Positions 1 to 6,409 of a stretch of 11,207 bases of DNA are shown in pieces; within the stretch, counting starts at the first letter, position 1, and each line of letters starts with the position of its first letter. Source of the stretch: Deinococcus sp. Lineage in GTDB: Bacteria > Deinococcota > Deinococci > Deinococcales > Deinococcaceae. A program made the position numbers and the translations under genes. The notes under the pieces were generated by a model that made no database searches, had not been told where the DNA came from, and saw only the letters and a program-made list of their open reading frames with translations. Location of the stretch: the NCBI GenBank assembly GCA_030524065.1, contig JAUNHF010000032.1:1-11207 (forward strand), in the 5' to 3' direction.

Positions 1-109
1 CGCCGCCACAATTACAGATTTTGACAGGCCTCTAGCATAGCTCAGGGCGGGTGTTCCCCTTTGTGGCACAGGCAGAAGGTGGCCTGGGCCGGGCCGTCCC
101 GCCGGACGC

Positions 110-125
110 TACCCTGAGCCTCATG
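110..125 (+). promoter_or_regulatory. -10 box of leaderless promoter, DUF456 gene
   Basis: TACCCT at 110-115 lies 7 bases before the ATG at 123. This spacing puts the transcription start at or very near the A of the start codon, so the mRNA would be leaderless. There is no Shine-Dalgarno sequence before this ATG. I see no convincing -35 box at 16-18 bases upstream. Confidence 0.6.
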
Positions 126-623
126 ACGCTCGCTTTTCTCGTTTTTCTGGCGCTGTGGCTGCTGGCCCTGGTCGGCACCTTTATTCCGGTGATTCCGGCC
201 ACCGCCCTGTTGCTGGTCGGCGGCGCCGCTGGCGTATGGATCAAAGGCTACAGCGGCACGGGCGACGCCATCTTCCTGGCGGTACTGGTTGTCCTGACAC
301 TGGTGTCCAGCTTTGCCGACAACATTGCCACGGCGTGGGGCGCGGGCCGCTACGGGGGCAGCAAACAGGCCATGTGGGGCGCCATCGCCGGCAGCCTGGT
401 AGGGCTGCTGCTGGGGCCGCTGGGCATTCTGGTCGGGCCGCTGCTGGGCGCGTTTGCCGCCGAACTGCTGCTGGTGCGCCGCCCGGTAGAACAAGCCGCC
501 CGCAGCGCTTTTGGCACGCTGGTGGGCCTGCTGACCGGCATGGCGGCCAAGTTTGTCCTGAACCTCCTGATTGGCCTCTGGGCACTGCGGCGTTTCTGGG
601 GACAGGGTCCGGTCCTGTTCTGA
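123..623 (+). CDS. DUF456 domain membrane protein
   Basis: This is a 166-residue integral membrane protein of the DUF456 family, whose biochemical role is unknown. The family features visible are an N-terminal hydrophobic helix ending in GTFIPVIPAT, a central D-N-I-A-T-A-W-G-x-G-R-Y-G-G-S-K motif, and two Gly/Leu-rich hydrophobic segments (WGAIAGSLVGLLLGPLGILV and the C-terminal FVLNLLIGLWAL). These glycine-rich segments resemble glycine-zipper helices. I chose the ATG at 123 over the in-frame GTG at 51. It follows a -10 box by 7 bases, and the 24 residues that would be added are not hydrophobic and look unlike the family. The next gene begins 12 bases after the stop, so the two are probably cotranscribed. 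The family call is fairly sure; the function is not known. Confidence 0.85.
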   Translation: MTLAFLVFLALWLLALVGTFIPVIPATALLLVGGAAGVWIKGYSGTGDAIFLAVLVVLTLVSSFADNIATAWGAGRYGGSKQAMWGAIAGSLVGLLLGPLGILVGPLLGAFAAELLLVRRPVEQAARSAFGTLVGLLTGMAAKFVLNLLIGLWALRRFWGQGPVLF

Positions 624-630
624 AAGGGGG
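623..630 (+). promoter_or_regulatory. Shine-Dalgarno sequence of the small membrane protein gene
   Basis: AAAGGGGG at 623-630 sits 5 bases before the ATG at 636. It supports that start and shows the gene is translated as an internal cistron, unlike the leaderless first gene of the unit. Confidence 0.6.
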
Positions 631-635
631 CAGAG

Positions 636-908
636 ATGAGCGAACTGTATCAATTCTGGGCGCTGGCCGGCGCAGTGGCCGCCGCTTACCTGGGACTGGC
701 ACTGTTTTTACGCAGCAAAGCGCCAGTGCCGAGCGATCCGCCCCGCCCCATCTCGCCCGCGCAGAGGGCCGAACTGCTGGAGCTGCTGCGCCGGAGCGAG
801 GACGTGGCCGCCATCCGGCGCTACCGGGAGTATTCCGGCGCTTCGCTGGTGGCGGCCCAGGCGTATATCGCCGCGCTCAGGGAACCGGCAGGGCCTGACG
901 GGCCGTGA
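636..908 (+). CDS. Small membrane-anchored protein with L7/L12-like C-terminal segment
   Basis: This 90-residue protein has no function I can name. Residues 7-25 form a single hydrophobic helix. A proline-rich linker (about 29-41) follows. Residues 45-82, with a core reading AAIRRYREYSGASLVAAQAY, resemble the helix-turn-helix part of the ribosomal protein L7/L12 C-terminal domain (compare the family pattern AIKxYRExTGxGLKEAK). That fold recurs in small bacterial proteins unrelated to ribosome function. The glycine and the isoleucine/tyrosine core positions are kept. The expected lysine of the EAK motif is replaced by glutamine. The gene starts 12 bases after the DUF456 stop with its own ribosome binding site. 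Its last 32 bases overlap the convergent protease gene. The reading frame is well supported; the domain resemblance is a judgement by eye. Confidence 0.75.
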   Translation: MSELYQFWALAGAVAAAYLGLALFLRSKAPVPSDPPRPISPAQRAELLELLRRSEDVAAIRRYREYSGASLVAAQAYIAALREPAGPDGP

Positions 909-1896
909 TCAGTTCACGCACCCACTCCCCCACGGCAGGAAACGACAGCGCCGCGCCCAGCAGGCCAAACAGCAGAATCACGGCGTAGGCCCCGCTCAGC
1001 CAGGGGCCGGGGGCAGCGCGCTCCTGGGGGTCGGCCCTGGGGGTCAGCCACAGGTGGAGCACCCAGAGCAGCCCGGCACCCAGCACAAAGGCGCCAGCGG
1101 CCACCGCCGGGCCAAGGTCGCTGAGCGCCGCTTCGCCGGTCCCGGCCCCCGCCTGCATCTCGTCCAGCGGGAGCCGGTCGCCCAGGGCTGCCACCAGTCC
1201 CAGGACCAGCGCATTGTTCAGCACATGCACGATCACGCTGTTCCAGAGGCTGCCGGTGTGCTGCGCCAGCCGCGCCAGCGCGTAGGCCAGCGGCAAGATA
1301 CCCGCCACGCTGAGCGGCACCCCGTGCGCCAGCGCAAAAGCGAAGGTGGTGGTCAGCGCAGCGACCCCGAAACCTGCCGCCCGCTCGTGGCCGCGCAGCA
1401 TCAGTCCACGAAAGGCGATTTCCTCAATGATCGGCACCAGCACGCCCCCGGTCAGCACCATCAGCCACGCCCCAGCCGAGGAAGACGCCAGCGCCGGCAC
1501 GGTATCGGGCACCGGCAGGTCGGGGAACACGGCCAGCGCCGCCGCCGACCAGGCCCGCGAAGCGATAAAAGCCACGATAAAGACGGCCAGCGCCAGGCCC
1601 CAGCTGGGCGGAGTCCGCCAGCGTGAATCGGCCCGCAGCGCCGCGAATTCACGCCCAAACAGGGTCAGCAGCAGCGTCAGGTTCACCGCGATGGTCACAA
1701 TAAAGGCCAGCACCGTGTCCATGCCAAAGCGGGTCATCAGGAGGGGACCGCCGACCGCCTGGATCAGCAGGATGGTCAGCGCGGCGCGGTTGCCCCCCAG
1801 CGCCGTGACCCCCGCTGCCCTGCCGCTCGGCCCAGCAGCGGGGGGAACAGAGGACGTGTCCGGAGCAGAAACGGGCGCGGGCGCAGGCTGGGTCAT
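877..1896 (-). CDS. CPBP family intramembrane glutamic endopeptidase
   Basis: This 339-residue multi-pass membrane protein belongs to the CPBP (CAAX protease and bacteriocin-processing, ABI) family of intramembrane proteases. The three family motifs are present: E158-E159-x-x-x-R163 (IIEEIAFRG), F187-x-x-x-H191 (FALAH), and H224-x-x-x-N228 (HVLNN). These supply the catalytic glutamate and the histidines. Residues 1-35 are a Pro/Ala/Ser-rich cytosolic tail. Hydrophobic segments lie near 40-55, 60-80, 98-122, 143-158, 175-190, 195-210, 218-238, 262-283 and 300-320. The C-terminal extension after the catalytic core, with two more helices, is longer than the minimal family domain. The frame stays open far upstream, but that part is antisense to gatB and is not part of the gene. 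The substrate is unknown; bacterial relatives process peptides or protect against bacteriocins. Confidence 0.85.
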   Translation of the reverse strand: MTQPAPAPVSAPDTSSVPPAAGPSGRAAGVTALGGNRAALTILLIQAVGGPLLMTRFGMDTVLAFIVTIAVNLTLLLTLFGREFAALRADSRWRTPPSWGLALAVFIVAFIASRAWSAAALAVFPDLPVPDTVPALASSSAGAWLMVLTGGVLVPIIEEIAFRGLMLRGHERAAGFGVAALTTTFAFALAHGVPLSVAGILPLAYALARLAQHTGSLWNSVIVHVLNNALVLGLVAALGDRLPLDEMQAGAGTGEAALSDLGPAVAAGAFVLGAGLLWVLHLWLTPRADPQERAAPGPWLSGAYAVILLFGLLGAALSFPAVGEWVRELITARQALPVP

Positions 1897-1912
1897 CTCG
1901 CCCTTTAGGGTA
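1894..1912 (-). promoter_or_regulatory. -10 box and start region of CPBP protease gene
   Basis: On the minus strand TACCCT (1912-1907) precedes the ATG at 1896 by 10 bases (AAAGGGCGAG). This is slightly longer than the other promoters here, so the mRNA would have a leader of only a few bases. The AGGG lies too close to a probable transcription start to be sure it acts in ribosome binding. Confidence 0.45.
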
Positions 1913-2016
1913 GCGCTCTGGGAGCCGCCGCGTGGCCCACCTGACCAGGCCCATTCTTTGCGCAGACGCGGCCCAGAGACGCGGCCGTCCCCAGAAGGCC
2001 AAGCCTCCCTCAAGCC

Positions 2017-2058
2017 AGGCTCAGACCCGCCCGGATGGCCTGGCGCTAGCCTGAGCCT
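2017..2058. repeat. 8-bp inverted repeat flanking the repeat-protein promoter
   Basis: AGGCTCAG (2017-2024) and CTGAGCCT (2051-2058) are perfect inverted copies, 26 bases apart. The right arm overlaps the -10 box and ends at the base before the ATG at 2059. The left arm lies roughly where a -35 region would be. It could be an operator. The right arm also matches the CTGAGCC string shared by other promoters here, so chance is quite possible. Confidence 0.3.
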
Positions 2059-2061
2059 ATG
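2047..2061 (+). promoter_or_regulatory. -10 box of leaderless promoter, repeat protein
   Basis: TAGCCT at 2047-2052 precedes the ATG at 2059 by 6 bases (GAGCCT). There is no Shine-Dalgarno sequence. The 162-base gap to the divergent protease gene (1897-2058) therefore carries two back-to-back promoters and no other gene that I can see. Confidence 0.55.
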
Positions 2062-2562
2062 CGACAACCACGCTTTTTGCTGCCCACCGCCCTGAGCCTG
2101 AGTGCCGCCCTGGCGCTGCCCACTGCCCTGGCCGACAGCGTCAGCTGCGCAGGCACCATCACCGGCAAGACGGTGCGCGGCGACCTGAAGGTGGCGCCGG
2201 GGCGAACCTGCACGGTGGTGAACAGCCGCATTGAAGGAGACGTGGAGTTTGAACGCGGCTCCCGGCTGGTGATGCGCAACAGCACCGTGACCGGTAGCGT
2301 AGAGGGCGAGGGCTACGCGCAGGCCAGCCTCAGCGGCACCCTGATTCAGGGCGACCTGAGCCTGGAGCGCGGCCAGGGCGGTACGCTGCGCAACAACCGG
2401 GTGCGCGGCGATGTGGAATTCGCCGGCAACCGTGGCCGGCTGGCCTTCGCCGCCAACGCGGTGGGCGGCGACCTGGAATGCGGGAGCAACCGCTGGACCT
2501 ACTCCTTTTATGACAACTCGGTAGGCGGCCGCCAGCAGGGCCAGTGCCTGAACTGGAAATAA
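2059..2562 (+). CDS. Secreted repeat protein, probable small beta-helix
   Basis: This 167-residue protein has no named family I can assign. Residues 1-25 are a clear Sec signal peptide: arginines at 2 and 5, a hydrophobic core, and an ALA cleavage site before D26. The mature part is a regular repeat centred on [VI]-x-G-[DS]. The glycines fall at 41, 60, 79, 98, 117, 137 and 157, giving spacings of 19, 19, 19, 19, 20 and 20. Repeats often begin with Asn two or three residues before the V/I (NSRIEGDV, NSTVTGSV, NNRVRGDV). About 19 residues per turn suits a right-handed beta-helix, with alternating polar and apolar positions. Four cysteines (C30, C51, C141, C163) sit in the first and last repeats and could staple both ends by disulfides. 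The likely place is outside the membrane. The fold is inference; the function is unknown. Confidence 0.8.
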   Translation: MRQPRFLLPTALSLSAALALPTALADSVSCAGTITGKTVRGDLKVAPGRTCTVVNSRIEGDVEFERGSRLVMRNSTVTGSVEGEGYAQASLSGTLIQGDLSLERGQGGTLRNNRVRGDVEFAGNRGRLAFAANAVGGDLECGSNRWTYSFYDNSVGGRQQGQCLNWK

Positions 2563-2567
2563 GGACT

Positions 2568-2645
2568 GGAAAAAAGAAAAAAAGATAGGTGCCCGCTGAC
2601 CCGCGCCCACCTGCACCGCCCCCCCGGCCCCCCGCTGGGGGGGGT
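2568..2645. other. A-rich tract and G:C hairpin between repeat protein and gatB
   Basis: Just after the repeat-protein stop, 2570-2583 is a run of A broken by a single G, unusual in such GC-rich DNA. Further on, CCCCCC (2628-2633) and GGGGGG (2637-2642) can pair with a GCT loop. No T-run follows the hairpin on the plus strand, so it is not a standard intrinsic terminator. It may still slow polymerase or separate the two units. The rest of the 171-base gap (2563-2733) holds only the gatB promoter. Confidence 0.35.
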
Positions 2646-2698
2646 ATGGTTCAGTGCCCGGCACGCCACACGCCCCTCCCCTGGCAAGCGGCCTCATT

Positions 2699-2736
2699 TT
2701 GCCCCGTCTGCCCTCTGCCGTACACTGCTGAGCATG
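2699..2736 (+). promoter_or_regulatory. gatB promoter, leaderless
   Basis: TACACT (2721-2726) lies 7 bases before the gatB ATG at 2734. TTGCCC (2699-2704), 16 bases upstream of it, is a fair -35 box and the best one in the window. No Shine-Dalgarno sequence precedes the start codon. Confidence 0.6.
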
Positions 2737-4179
2737 ACCGGCACGTCCGACCCTTTGCTCCAGCACACTGGCTATCAGGCCGTGATCGGGCTGGAAGTCC
2801 ACCTGCAACTGACCACCCGCTCCAAACTGCTCAGCGCTTGCCCCGCCGACTACCACGGCGCCGAGCCGAACAGCTTCACGGACCCGGTCAGCTTGGGCCT
2901 GCCCGGCACGCTGCCGGTGCTCAACGCCCAGGCGCTGGAACTGGCGCTGCGCTTTGGGCTGGGGCTGAACTGCACGGTAGAAGGCGTGACACAGTTTCAC
3001 CGCAAGCACTATTTTTATCCGGATTCGGCCAAGAACTTTCAGCTGTCGCAGTGGGACAAGCCTGTGGCGCACGGCGGATACCTGGACGTGGAAGGCGGCC
3101 GGGTGGGCATCACCCGCGCCCACTTGGAAGAAGACGCTGGCAAGCTGCTGCACCCCGCCTACGCGCCTTACTCGGAACTGGACCTCAACCGCGCCGGCAC
3201 GCCCCTGATCGAGATGGTCACCGAGCCGGACATCAGGAGCGGCACGCACGCCCGCGCTTTTCTGGAGACGGTGCAGGCGATTGCCCGCGCCCTGGGGGTC
3301 AGTGAGGCCAGCCCCGAAGACGGGCAGATGCGCTGCGACGTGAACATCAGCCTGCACAAACCCGGCGAACCATGGGGCACCAAGGTGGAGGGCAAACACC
3401 TCAATTCGTTCCGCAGCGGAGAGCGCGCCATCCCGTACGCGTGGCAGCGCCAGGCCCGCCAGCTGGCGGCCGGCGAGGCCATCACCCAGGACACGCTGGG
3501 CTGGGACGAGGGCGGCGGCAAGACCTTTTTGATGCGGACCAAGGAGGGCGAGGCCGACTACCGCTACATGGCCGAGCCGGACCTGCCGGAGCTGCACATC
3601 ACGCCGGAGTGGGCCGCCGACGTGCGCTCGCGGATGCCCGAGCTGCCCGCGCAGAAGCTGGAGCGCTACCGTACAGCTGGGCTGCGCGAGTCCGACGCCC
3701 GCACGGTGAGCATGGACGTGCACCTCAGCCACTTTCTGGACGCGGCGCTGGCTTCAGGCAACGCGCCCGTTCAGAAGCTCGCCAACTGGCTGCTGAGTGA
3801 GGTGCCCGGTGTGCTGGCTGAAGGCGCAGCTTTGCAGGACACTCCACTGCGCCCCGCTGATCTGGCCGAGCTGGTCTTGCTGGTGGAGGGCGGCGACCTG
3901 ACCGGACGCAGTGCCAAGGACCTGCTGCCAGACGTGGTGCAGGGCCACTCGCCCCGCGCCCTGGCCGAAAGCCGGGGTCTGCTGGGACAGGCGGGCGCGG
4001 GTGAGCTGGAAGCTGCCATTGACGCCGCGATGGCCGCCGACCCGGATACGGTGGCGCAGGTGCGTGCCGGCAACGCAAAAGCCATCAACGCGCTGTTTGG
4101 CGCCGTGATGAAAGCCACCGGCGGCAAGGCCAACCCCGCCCAGGTGCGCGAACTGCTCAGCCAGCGGCTGGAGGCCTGA
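2734..4179 (+). CDS. gatB: Asp-tRNA(Asn)/Glu-tRNA(Gln) amidotransferase subunit B
   Basis: GatB is the tRNA-binding and kinase-like subunit of the GatCAB complex. The complex activates the side chain of mischarged Glu-tRNA(Gln) or Asp-tRNA(Asn) with ATP and amidates it with ammonia from GatA. Its 481 residues match the family length. The N-terminal cradle domain opens with GLEVHLQL (19-26) and continues through the C36 region. The family signature [18 protein letters not shown] lies at about 149-166. The helical and YqeY-like C-terminal domain fills roughly the last 140 residues and ends in the typical [11 protein letters not shown] stretch. Deinococcus is known to make asparagine on tRNA by this route. 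gatA and gatC are not in this window, which is common when the subunits are not clustered. The start at 2734 is set by the promoter spacing and by family length. Confidence 0.97.
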   Translation: MTGTSDPLLQHTGYQAVIGLEVHLQLTTRSKLLSACPADYHGAEPNSFTDPVSLGLPGTLPVLNAQALELALRFGLGLNCTVEGVTQFHRKHYFYPDSAKNFQLSQWDKPVAHGGYLDVEGGRVGITRAHLEEDAGKLLHPAYAPYSELDLNRAGTPLIEMVTEPDIRSGTHARAFLETVQAIARALGVSEASPEDGQMRCDVNISLHKPGEPWGTKVEGKHLNSFRSGERAIPYAWQRQARQLAAGEAITQDTLGWDEGGGKTFLMRTKEGEADYRYMAEPDLPELHITPEWAADVRSRMPELPAQKLERYRTAGLRESDARTVSMDVHLSHFLDAALASGNAPVQKLANWLLSEVPGVLAEGAALQDTPLRPADLAELVLLVEGGDLTGRSAKDLLPDVVQGHSPRALAESRGLLGQAGAGELEAAIDAAMAADPDTVAQVRAGNAKAINALFGAVMKATGGKANPAQVRELLSQRLEA

Positions 4180-4184
4180 AGGTG
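4170..4184 (+). promoter_or_regulatory. Shine-Dalgarno inside gatB for the downstream gene
   Basis: GGAGG (4170-4174), within the last codons of gatB, stands 7 bases before the GTG at 4182, which begins 2 bases after the gatB stop. This decides the GTG start and implies translational coupling. Confidence 0.6.
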
Positions 4185-4904
4185 ACGGCCCGGCAGCCCA
4201 GCAACGGGTGGCGCACGGCCGCCCTGATCCTGCTGGCCGCGCAGGTGCTGGGGCTGTTTCTGGCAGCCGGCTACGCGCTGAGCACCCGCTCCAGCCTGGG
4301 CAGTTGGCTGGACGCCGGGCACCAGTTTCTGACCGGCATTGCCACCCTGTGGTGGGCGCTGCTGCTGGGCCGGCTCACCCTGGGCGCGGGCACGGTGCCG
4401 GGCGAGTACCTGGACCGGGTGCGGCGCGCCCTGGCCCTGGCCTTTCCGCTGCTGACTTCTTTCCGGGGGATGCTGTGGGGCCTGACTGCCCTTGGCCTCG
4501 CCGGCGGAGCCTCGCAGGCGCATCCGGTGGCCCTGACCGCCCTCATGACCATCTGGGGAGCCAGCATCATTGCCAGCTACATGGTGTTTTTCTGGCTGGT
4601 GCGCTGGGCCACGCCGGCAGATACGTCTATGGGTGCGGCGAATGCAGGCCCCGCCGCAGAACGGGCCAGGCAGCAGCTCGAAGACTGGCTGAACCTCTCG
4701 GCGGCCCTGACGCTGGGCATGACCGTGGTCAACGTGGTGCCGATTACCGGGCTCAGTGTCAGTCCTTCCCAGACAGATCAGCTGGTCTACGGCCTGTCGG
4801 GCCTGCTGGACGTGGCGGCCACGCTGCTCGCCCTGCAAGCGGTGCGCCTGACCCCACCCGCTGGGGGTAGGTTGGCCTCTGAGGACAAGGCGGCCTCAGG
4901 CTGA
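4182..4904 (+). CDS. Six-helix membrane protein of unknown function
   Basis: I do not recognise this 240-residue protein. It has about six predicted membrane helices, near residues 12-33, 48-68, 83-109, 115-141, 172-192 and 201-222. A polar loop at about 142-170 (Thr/Ala/Glu/Arg/Gln-rich) separates helices 4 and 5. Charged tails occur at both ends. No catalytic motif stands out. The gene starts with GTG 2 bases after gatB, with a good ribosome binding site inside gatB, so it is probably cotranscribed and coupled to it. That does not prove a link to tRNA amidation; gene order in compact genomes is often incidental. Its 3' end overlaps the convergent DoxX gene by 9 bases. Confidence 0.75.
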   Translation: MTARQPSNGWRTAALILLAAQVLGLFLAAGYALSTRSSLGSWLDAGHQFLTGIATLWWALLLGRLTLGAGTVPGEYLDRVRRALALAFPLLTSFRGMLWGLTALGLAGGASQAHPVALTALMTIWGASIIASYMVFFWLVRWATPADTSMGAANAGPAAERARQQLEDWLNLSAALTLGMTVVNVVPITGLSVSPSQTDQLVYGLSGLLDVAATLLALQAVRLTPPAGGRLASEDKAASG

Positions 4905-5360
4905 GCGGGCCGGTTCCAGCAAGCTGCGCCAGCGTGGATATTCCCAGGCCAGCAGGTACAGCGCCGCCAGCAGCATCAGACCGGTGATGATGGGCGTAGC
5001 CCCGAAATCCATGCTGACCGTAATCACAAAAATATTGGTGATCAGGCACAGGTACAAAATGGCCCCCACCGCCGCCGTGCGCGGAATCAGAATCAGCACG
5101 CCGGCCAGCAGCTGCGCGGCCCCGATGAACTGGTAGTAGCTGCCGGTCCGCAGCAGCGCATCAAAAAAGTAGCCGACCGGGTCACTCAGGGGCAGCACCG
5201 TAAACGGATACCCCATCAGCTTGCCCCAGCCCGAAGGCAAGAAAGCCAGCCACAGCAACACGCGGGTCAGCCAGGTAAAAGGCAGGGCCAGCCGGGTGGC
5301 CTGCCAGGCCGCCAGCCAGCGCTGAGGCCGGTCCATCCAAGACGTTGCAGAAGTGCTCAT
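4896..5360 (-). CDS. DoxX family membrane protein
   Basis: This 154-residue protein belongs to the DoxX/DoxD-like family of small four-helix membrane proteins. The helices lie at about 27-48, 77-93, 97-115 and 122-140. The first helix ends in LPSGWGKLMG, matching the family pattern of a helix followed by S/G-G-x-x-K-L. A conserved-looking GAAQLLAGVLILIPRTAAVGA segment spans helices 2-3. DoxX proteins are variously linked to thiosulfate:quinone oxidation or to redox balance with partners; nothing here selects among these. The first 25 residues are an amphipathic, cytosolic-looking tail. The gene has its own leaderless-type promoter and is divergent from the GNAT gene at 5500. It overlaps the gatB-linked membrane protein tail to tail. 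Confidence 0.8.
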   Translation of the reverse strand: MSTSATSWMDRPQRWLAAWQATRLALPFTWLTRVLLWLAFLPSGWGKLMGYPFTVLPLSDPVGYFFDALLRTGSYYQFIGAAQLLAGVLILIPRTAAVGAILYLCLITNIFVITVSMDFGATPIITGLMLLAALYLLAWEYPRWRSLLEPARSA

Positions 5361-5372
5361 GCCCTAAGCCTA
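5358..5372 (-). promoter_or_regulatory. -10 box of leaderless promoter, DoxX gene
   Basis: On the minus strand TAGGCT (5372-5367) precedes the ATG at 5360 by 6 bases (TAGGGC). There is no Shine-Dalgarno sequence. The 139-base intergenic gap to the GNAT gene carries the two divergent promoters and, apart from some C- and G-rich runs, nothing else I can name. Confidence 0.55.
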
Positions 5373-5488
5373 GAAGTGTGGCTGGGGGCCAGCGTCCCTC
5401 CAAAGAAGGAGTCCCCCCCAAGAAGGCAAGCTGGGCGGGGCCACCAGATAGGCCATGTGGCGAATCCCGGTGCACAGCCCGCTTCGGC

Positions 5489-5502
5489 TACCCTGAGCCA
5501 TG
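5489..5502 (+). promoter_or_regulatory. -10 box of leaderless promoter, GNAT gene
   Basis: TACCCT (5489-5494) lies 5 bases (GAGCC) before the ATG at 5500, the shortest spacing in the window. No Shine-Dalgarno sequence and no clear -35 box are visible. Confidence 0.55.
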
Positions 5503-6021
5503 CCCGAACTGCGCCCCCTGACCCCCGCCGACGCCGAGGCTTACCGCGCCGCCCGACTTCAGATGCTGCGGGAAGCGCCCGCTGCTTTTTTGACCACCGC
5601 CGAGGAATTTGCTGAGCGCCCACTGGACGCCGTCGCCGAGCGGCTCAGGCCCGACCCGGAAAACGTGACTTTTGGGGCGTGGGACGGCAAGGAGCTGATC
5701 GGTGTCTGCACCCTGGTGCGTGAGCAGAGGCCACGGCTGCGCCACCGCGCCGAGGTGTTCGGCATGGGTGTGCTGGCCCGCGCCCAGGGCCAGGGCGTGG
5801 GGCGGGCACTTCTCACCGCAGCCACCGCTTACGCCCGCGAGTTGCCGGGCGTGCAGAGCGTCCACCTGTTTGTGATGGAAACTCAGGCCCCTGCCCGGCG
5901 TCTGTACGAATCGCTGGGCTTCCGGGTATGGGGCACCGAGCCGCATGCCATGTGCATAGGCGGCCAGCTGCTGCGGGCGCACGGCATGTGGCTGGACCTG
6001 ACCGGGGCAGACGGGGACTGA
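5500..6021 (+). CDS. GNAT family N-acetyltransferase
   Basis: This 173-residue enzyme should transfer an acetyl group from acetyl-CoA to an amine; the substrate is not evident. The N-terminus MPELRPLTPADAEAYRAAR is the usual opening strand and helix of the family. Motif A, which binds the CoA pyrophosphate, is present as VLARAQGQGVGRALL, with the Q-x-x-G-x-G/A pattern at Q96-G101. Motif B is QAPARRLYESLGFRVWGTEP (129-148), with Tyr135 in the place of the usual general-acid tyrosine. The length covers one complete GNAT domain. It has its own promoter, and the clpS promoter lies only 18-23 bases after its stop. Adjacency to clpS might suggest N-terminal acetylation, but nothing in the sequence shows that, and this subfamily more often acts on small molecules. 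Confidence 0.88.
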   Translation: MPELRPLTPADAEAYRAARLQMLREAPAAFLTTAEEFAERPLDAVAERLRPDPENVTFGAWDGKELIGVCTLVREQRPRLRHRAEVFGMGVLARAQGQGVGRALLTAATAYARELPGVQSVHLFVMETQAPARRLYESLGFRVWGTEPHAMCIGGQLLRAHGMWLDLTGADGD

Positions 6022-6038
6022 CGGTTACGCCTAGCCTC

Positions 6039-6054
6039 TACACTGAGCAGCATG
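6039..6054 (+). promoter_or_regulatory. -10 box of leaderless promoter, clpS
   Basis: TACACT (6039-6044) is followed by GAGCAGC and the ATG at 6052, a spacing of 7 bases. A second possible box, TAGCCT, lies at 6032-6037. There is no Shine-Dalgarno sequence. The closest -35 candidate, CTGACG at 6018-6023, has a short 15-base spacer. Confidence 0.55.
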
Positions 6055-6378
6055 ACCCGCCCCGATGTTACGTCCCACACCCAGACGCTGGAACGCACCC
6101 ACACCGAGCGCCCCCGGCTGTGGCGGGTGCTGCTGCTGAACGATGACTACACCCCGATGGATTTTGTGGTCGAGGTGCTGATGGGTCACTTCCACCGGTC
6201 CGAGGCCGAAGCGCAGATGATTATGCTGGCGGTGCACCACAAGGGCCAGGGCGTGGCAGGCGTGTACACCCGCGACATCGCGGAAACCAAGGTGGCCCAG
6301 GTCACGGCCGAGGCGCGGGCCGCCGGGTTCCCCCTGCGGCTGGTGGCCGAGCCGGAGGGCGGCGGCCCCCTGTCATAG
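6052..6378 (+). CDS. clpS: ATP-dependent Clp protease adaptor ClpS
   Basis: ClpS is the small cytosolic adaptor that recognises N-degron proteins with bulky hydrophobic N-terminal residues and hands them to the ClpA N-domain. The 108-residue length is typical. The variable N-terminal tail (1-21) is followed by the core WRVLLLNDDYTPMDFVVEVL. N30 and D31-D32 correspond to the Asn-Asp-Asp that grips the substrate alpha-amino group. M36 matches the gatekeeper methionine of the specificity pocket. H62 in MLAVHHKGQGVAGVYT matches the conserved histidine that also contacts the substrate N-terminus. The DIAETKV segment is likewise conserved. All key binding residues are present, so it should be functional. 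clpA lies about 1.2 kb downstream, with an epimerase gene between them. Confidence 0.96.
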   Translation: MTRPDVTSHTQTLERTHTERPRLWRVLLLNDDYTPMDFVVEVLMGHFHRSEAEAQMIMLAVHHKGQGVAGVYTRDIAETKVAQVTAEARAAGFPLRLVAEPEGGGPLS

Positions 6379-6391
6379 TTGTGTGGCCCCG

Positions 6392-6409
6392 GAAGCCAAT
6401 ACTGGCTTC
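6392..6409 (+). repeat. Perfect inverted repeat abutting the epimerase start codon
   Basis: GAAGCCA-ATAC-TGGCTTC has 7-bp arms and a 4-base loop, and ends at the base before the ATG at 6410. It contains AATACT (6398-6403), the only plausible -10 box for this gene. The element lies in the 31-base gap after clpS. It could be an operator over the promoter, an RNA hairpin masking the start on a transcript reading through from clpS, or a weak terminator of clpS (no T-run follows). Confidence 0.55.

Noticed and set aside
21..26. TTGACA as a -35 box
   Set aside because: No -10 box lies 16-18 bases downstream, and no gene start fits. It could serve something to the left on the minus strand, but I cannot support that.
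51..122. In-frame GTG at 51 as start of the DUF456 gene
   Set aside because: It adds 24 non-family residues and lacks both a ribosome binding site and a well-placed -10 box. The ATG at 123 has both the family start and the promoter geometry.
1897..3732. Upstream extension of the CPBP protease frame on the minus strand, giving a 951-codon open frame
   Set aside because: It crosses a divergent promoter and runs antisense to the repeat protein and gatB. Its product is Ala/Gly/His/Gln-rich without domains. The frame is open because of high GC content.
6383..6409. GTG at 6383 as the epimerase start
   Set aside because: It would add nine residues before the Rossmann strand, which in this family starts at or near the N-terminus, and it lacks a ribosome binding site. 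The ATG at 6410 fits better.
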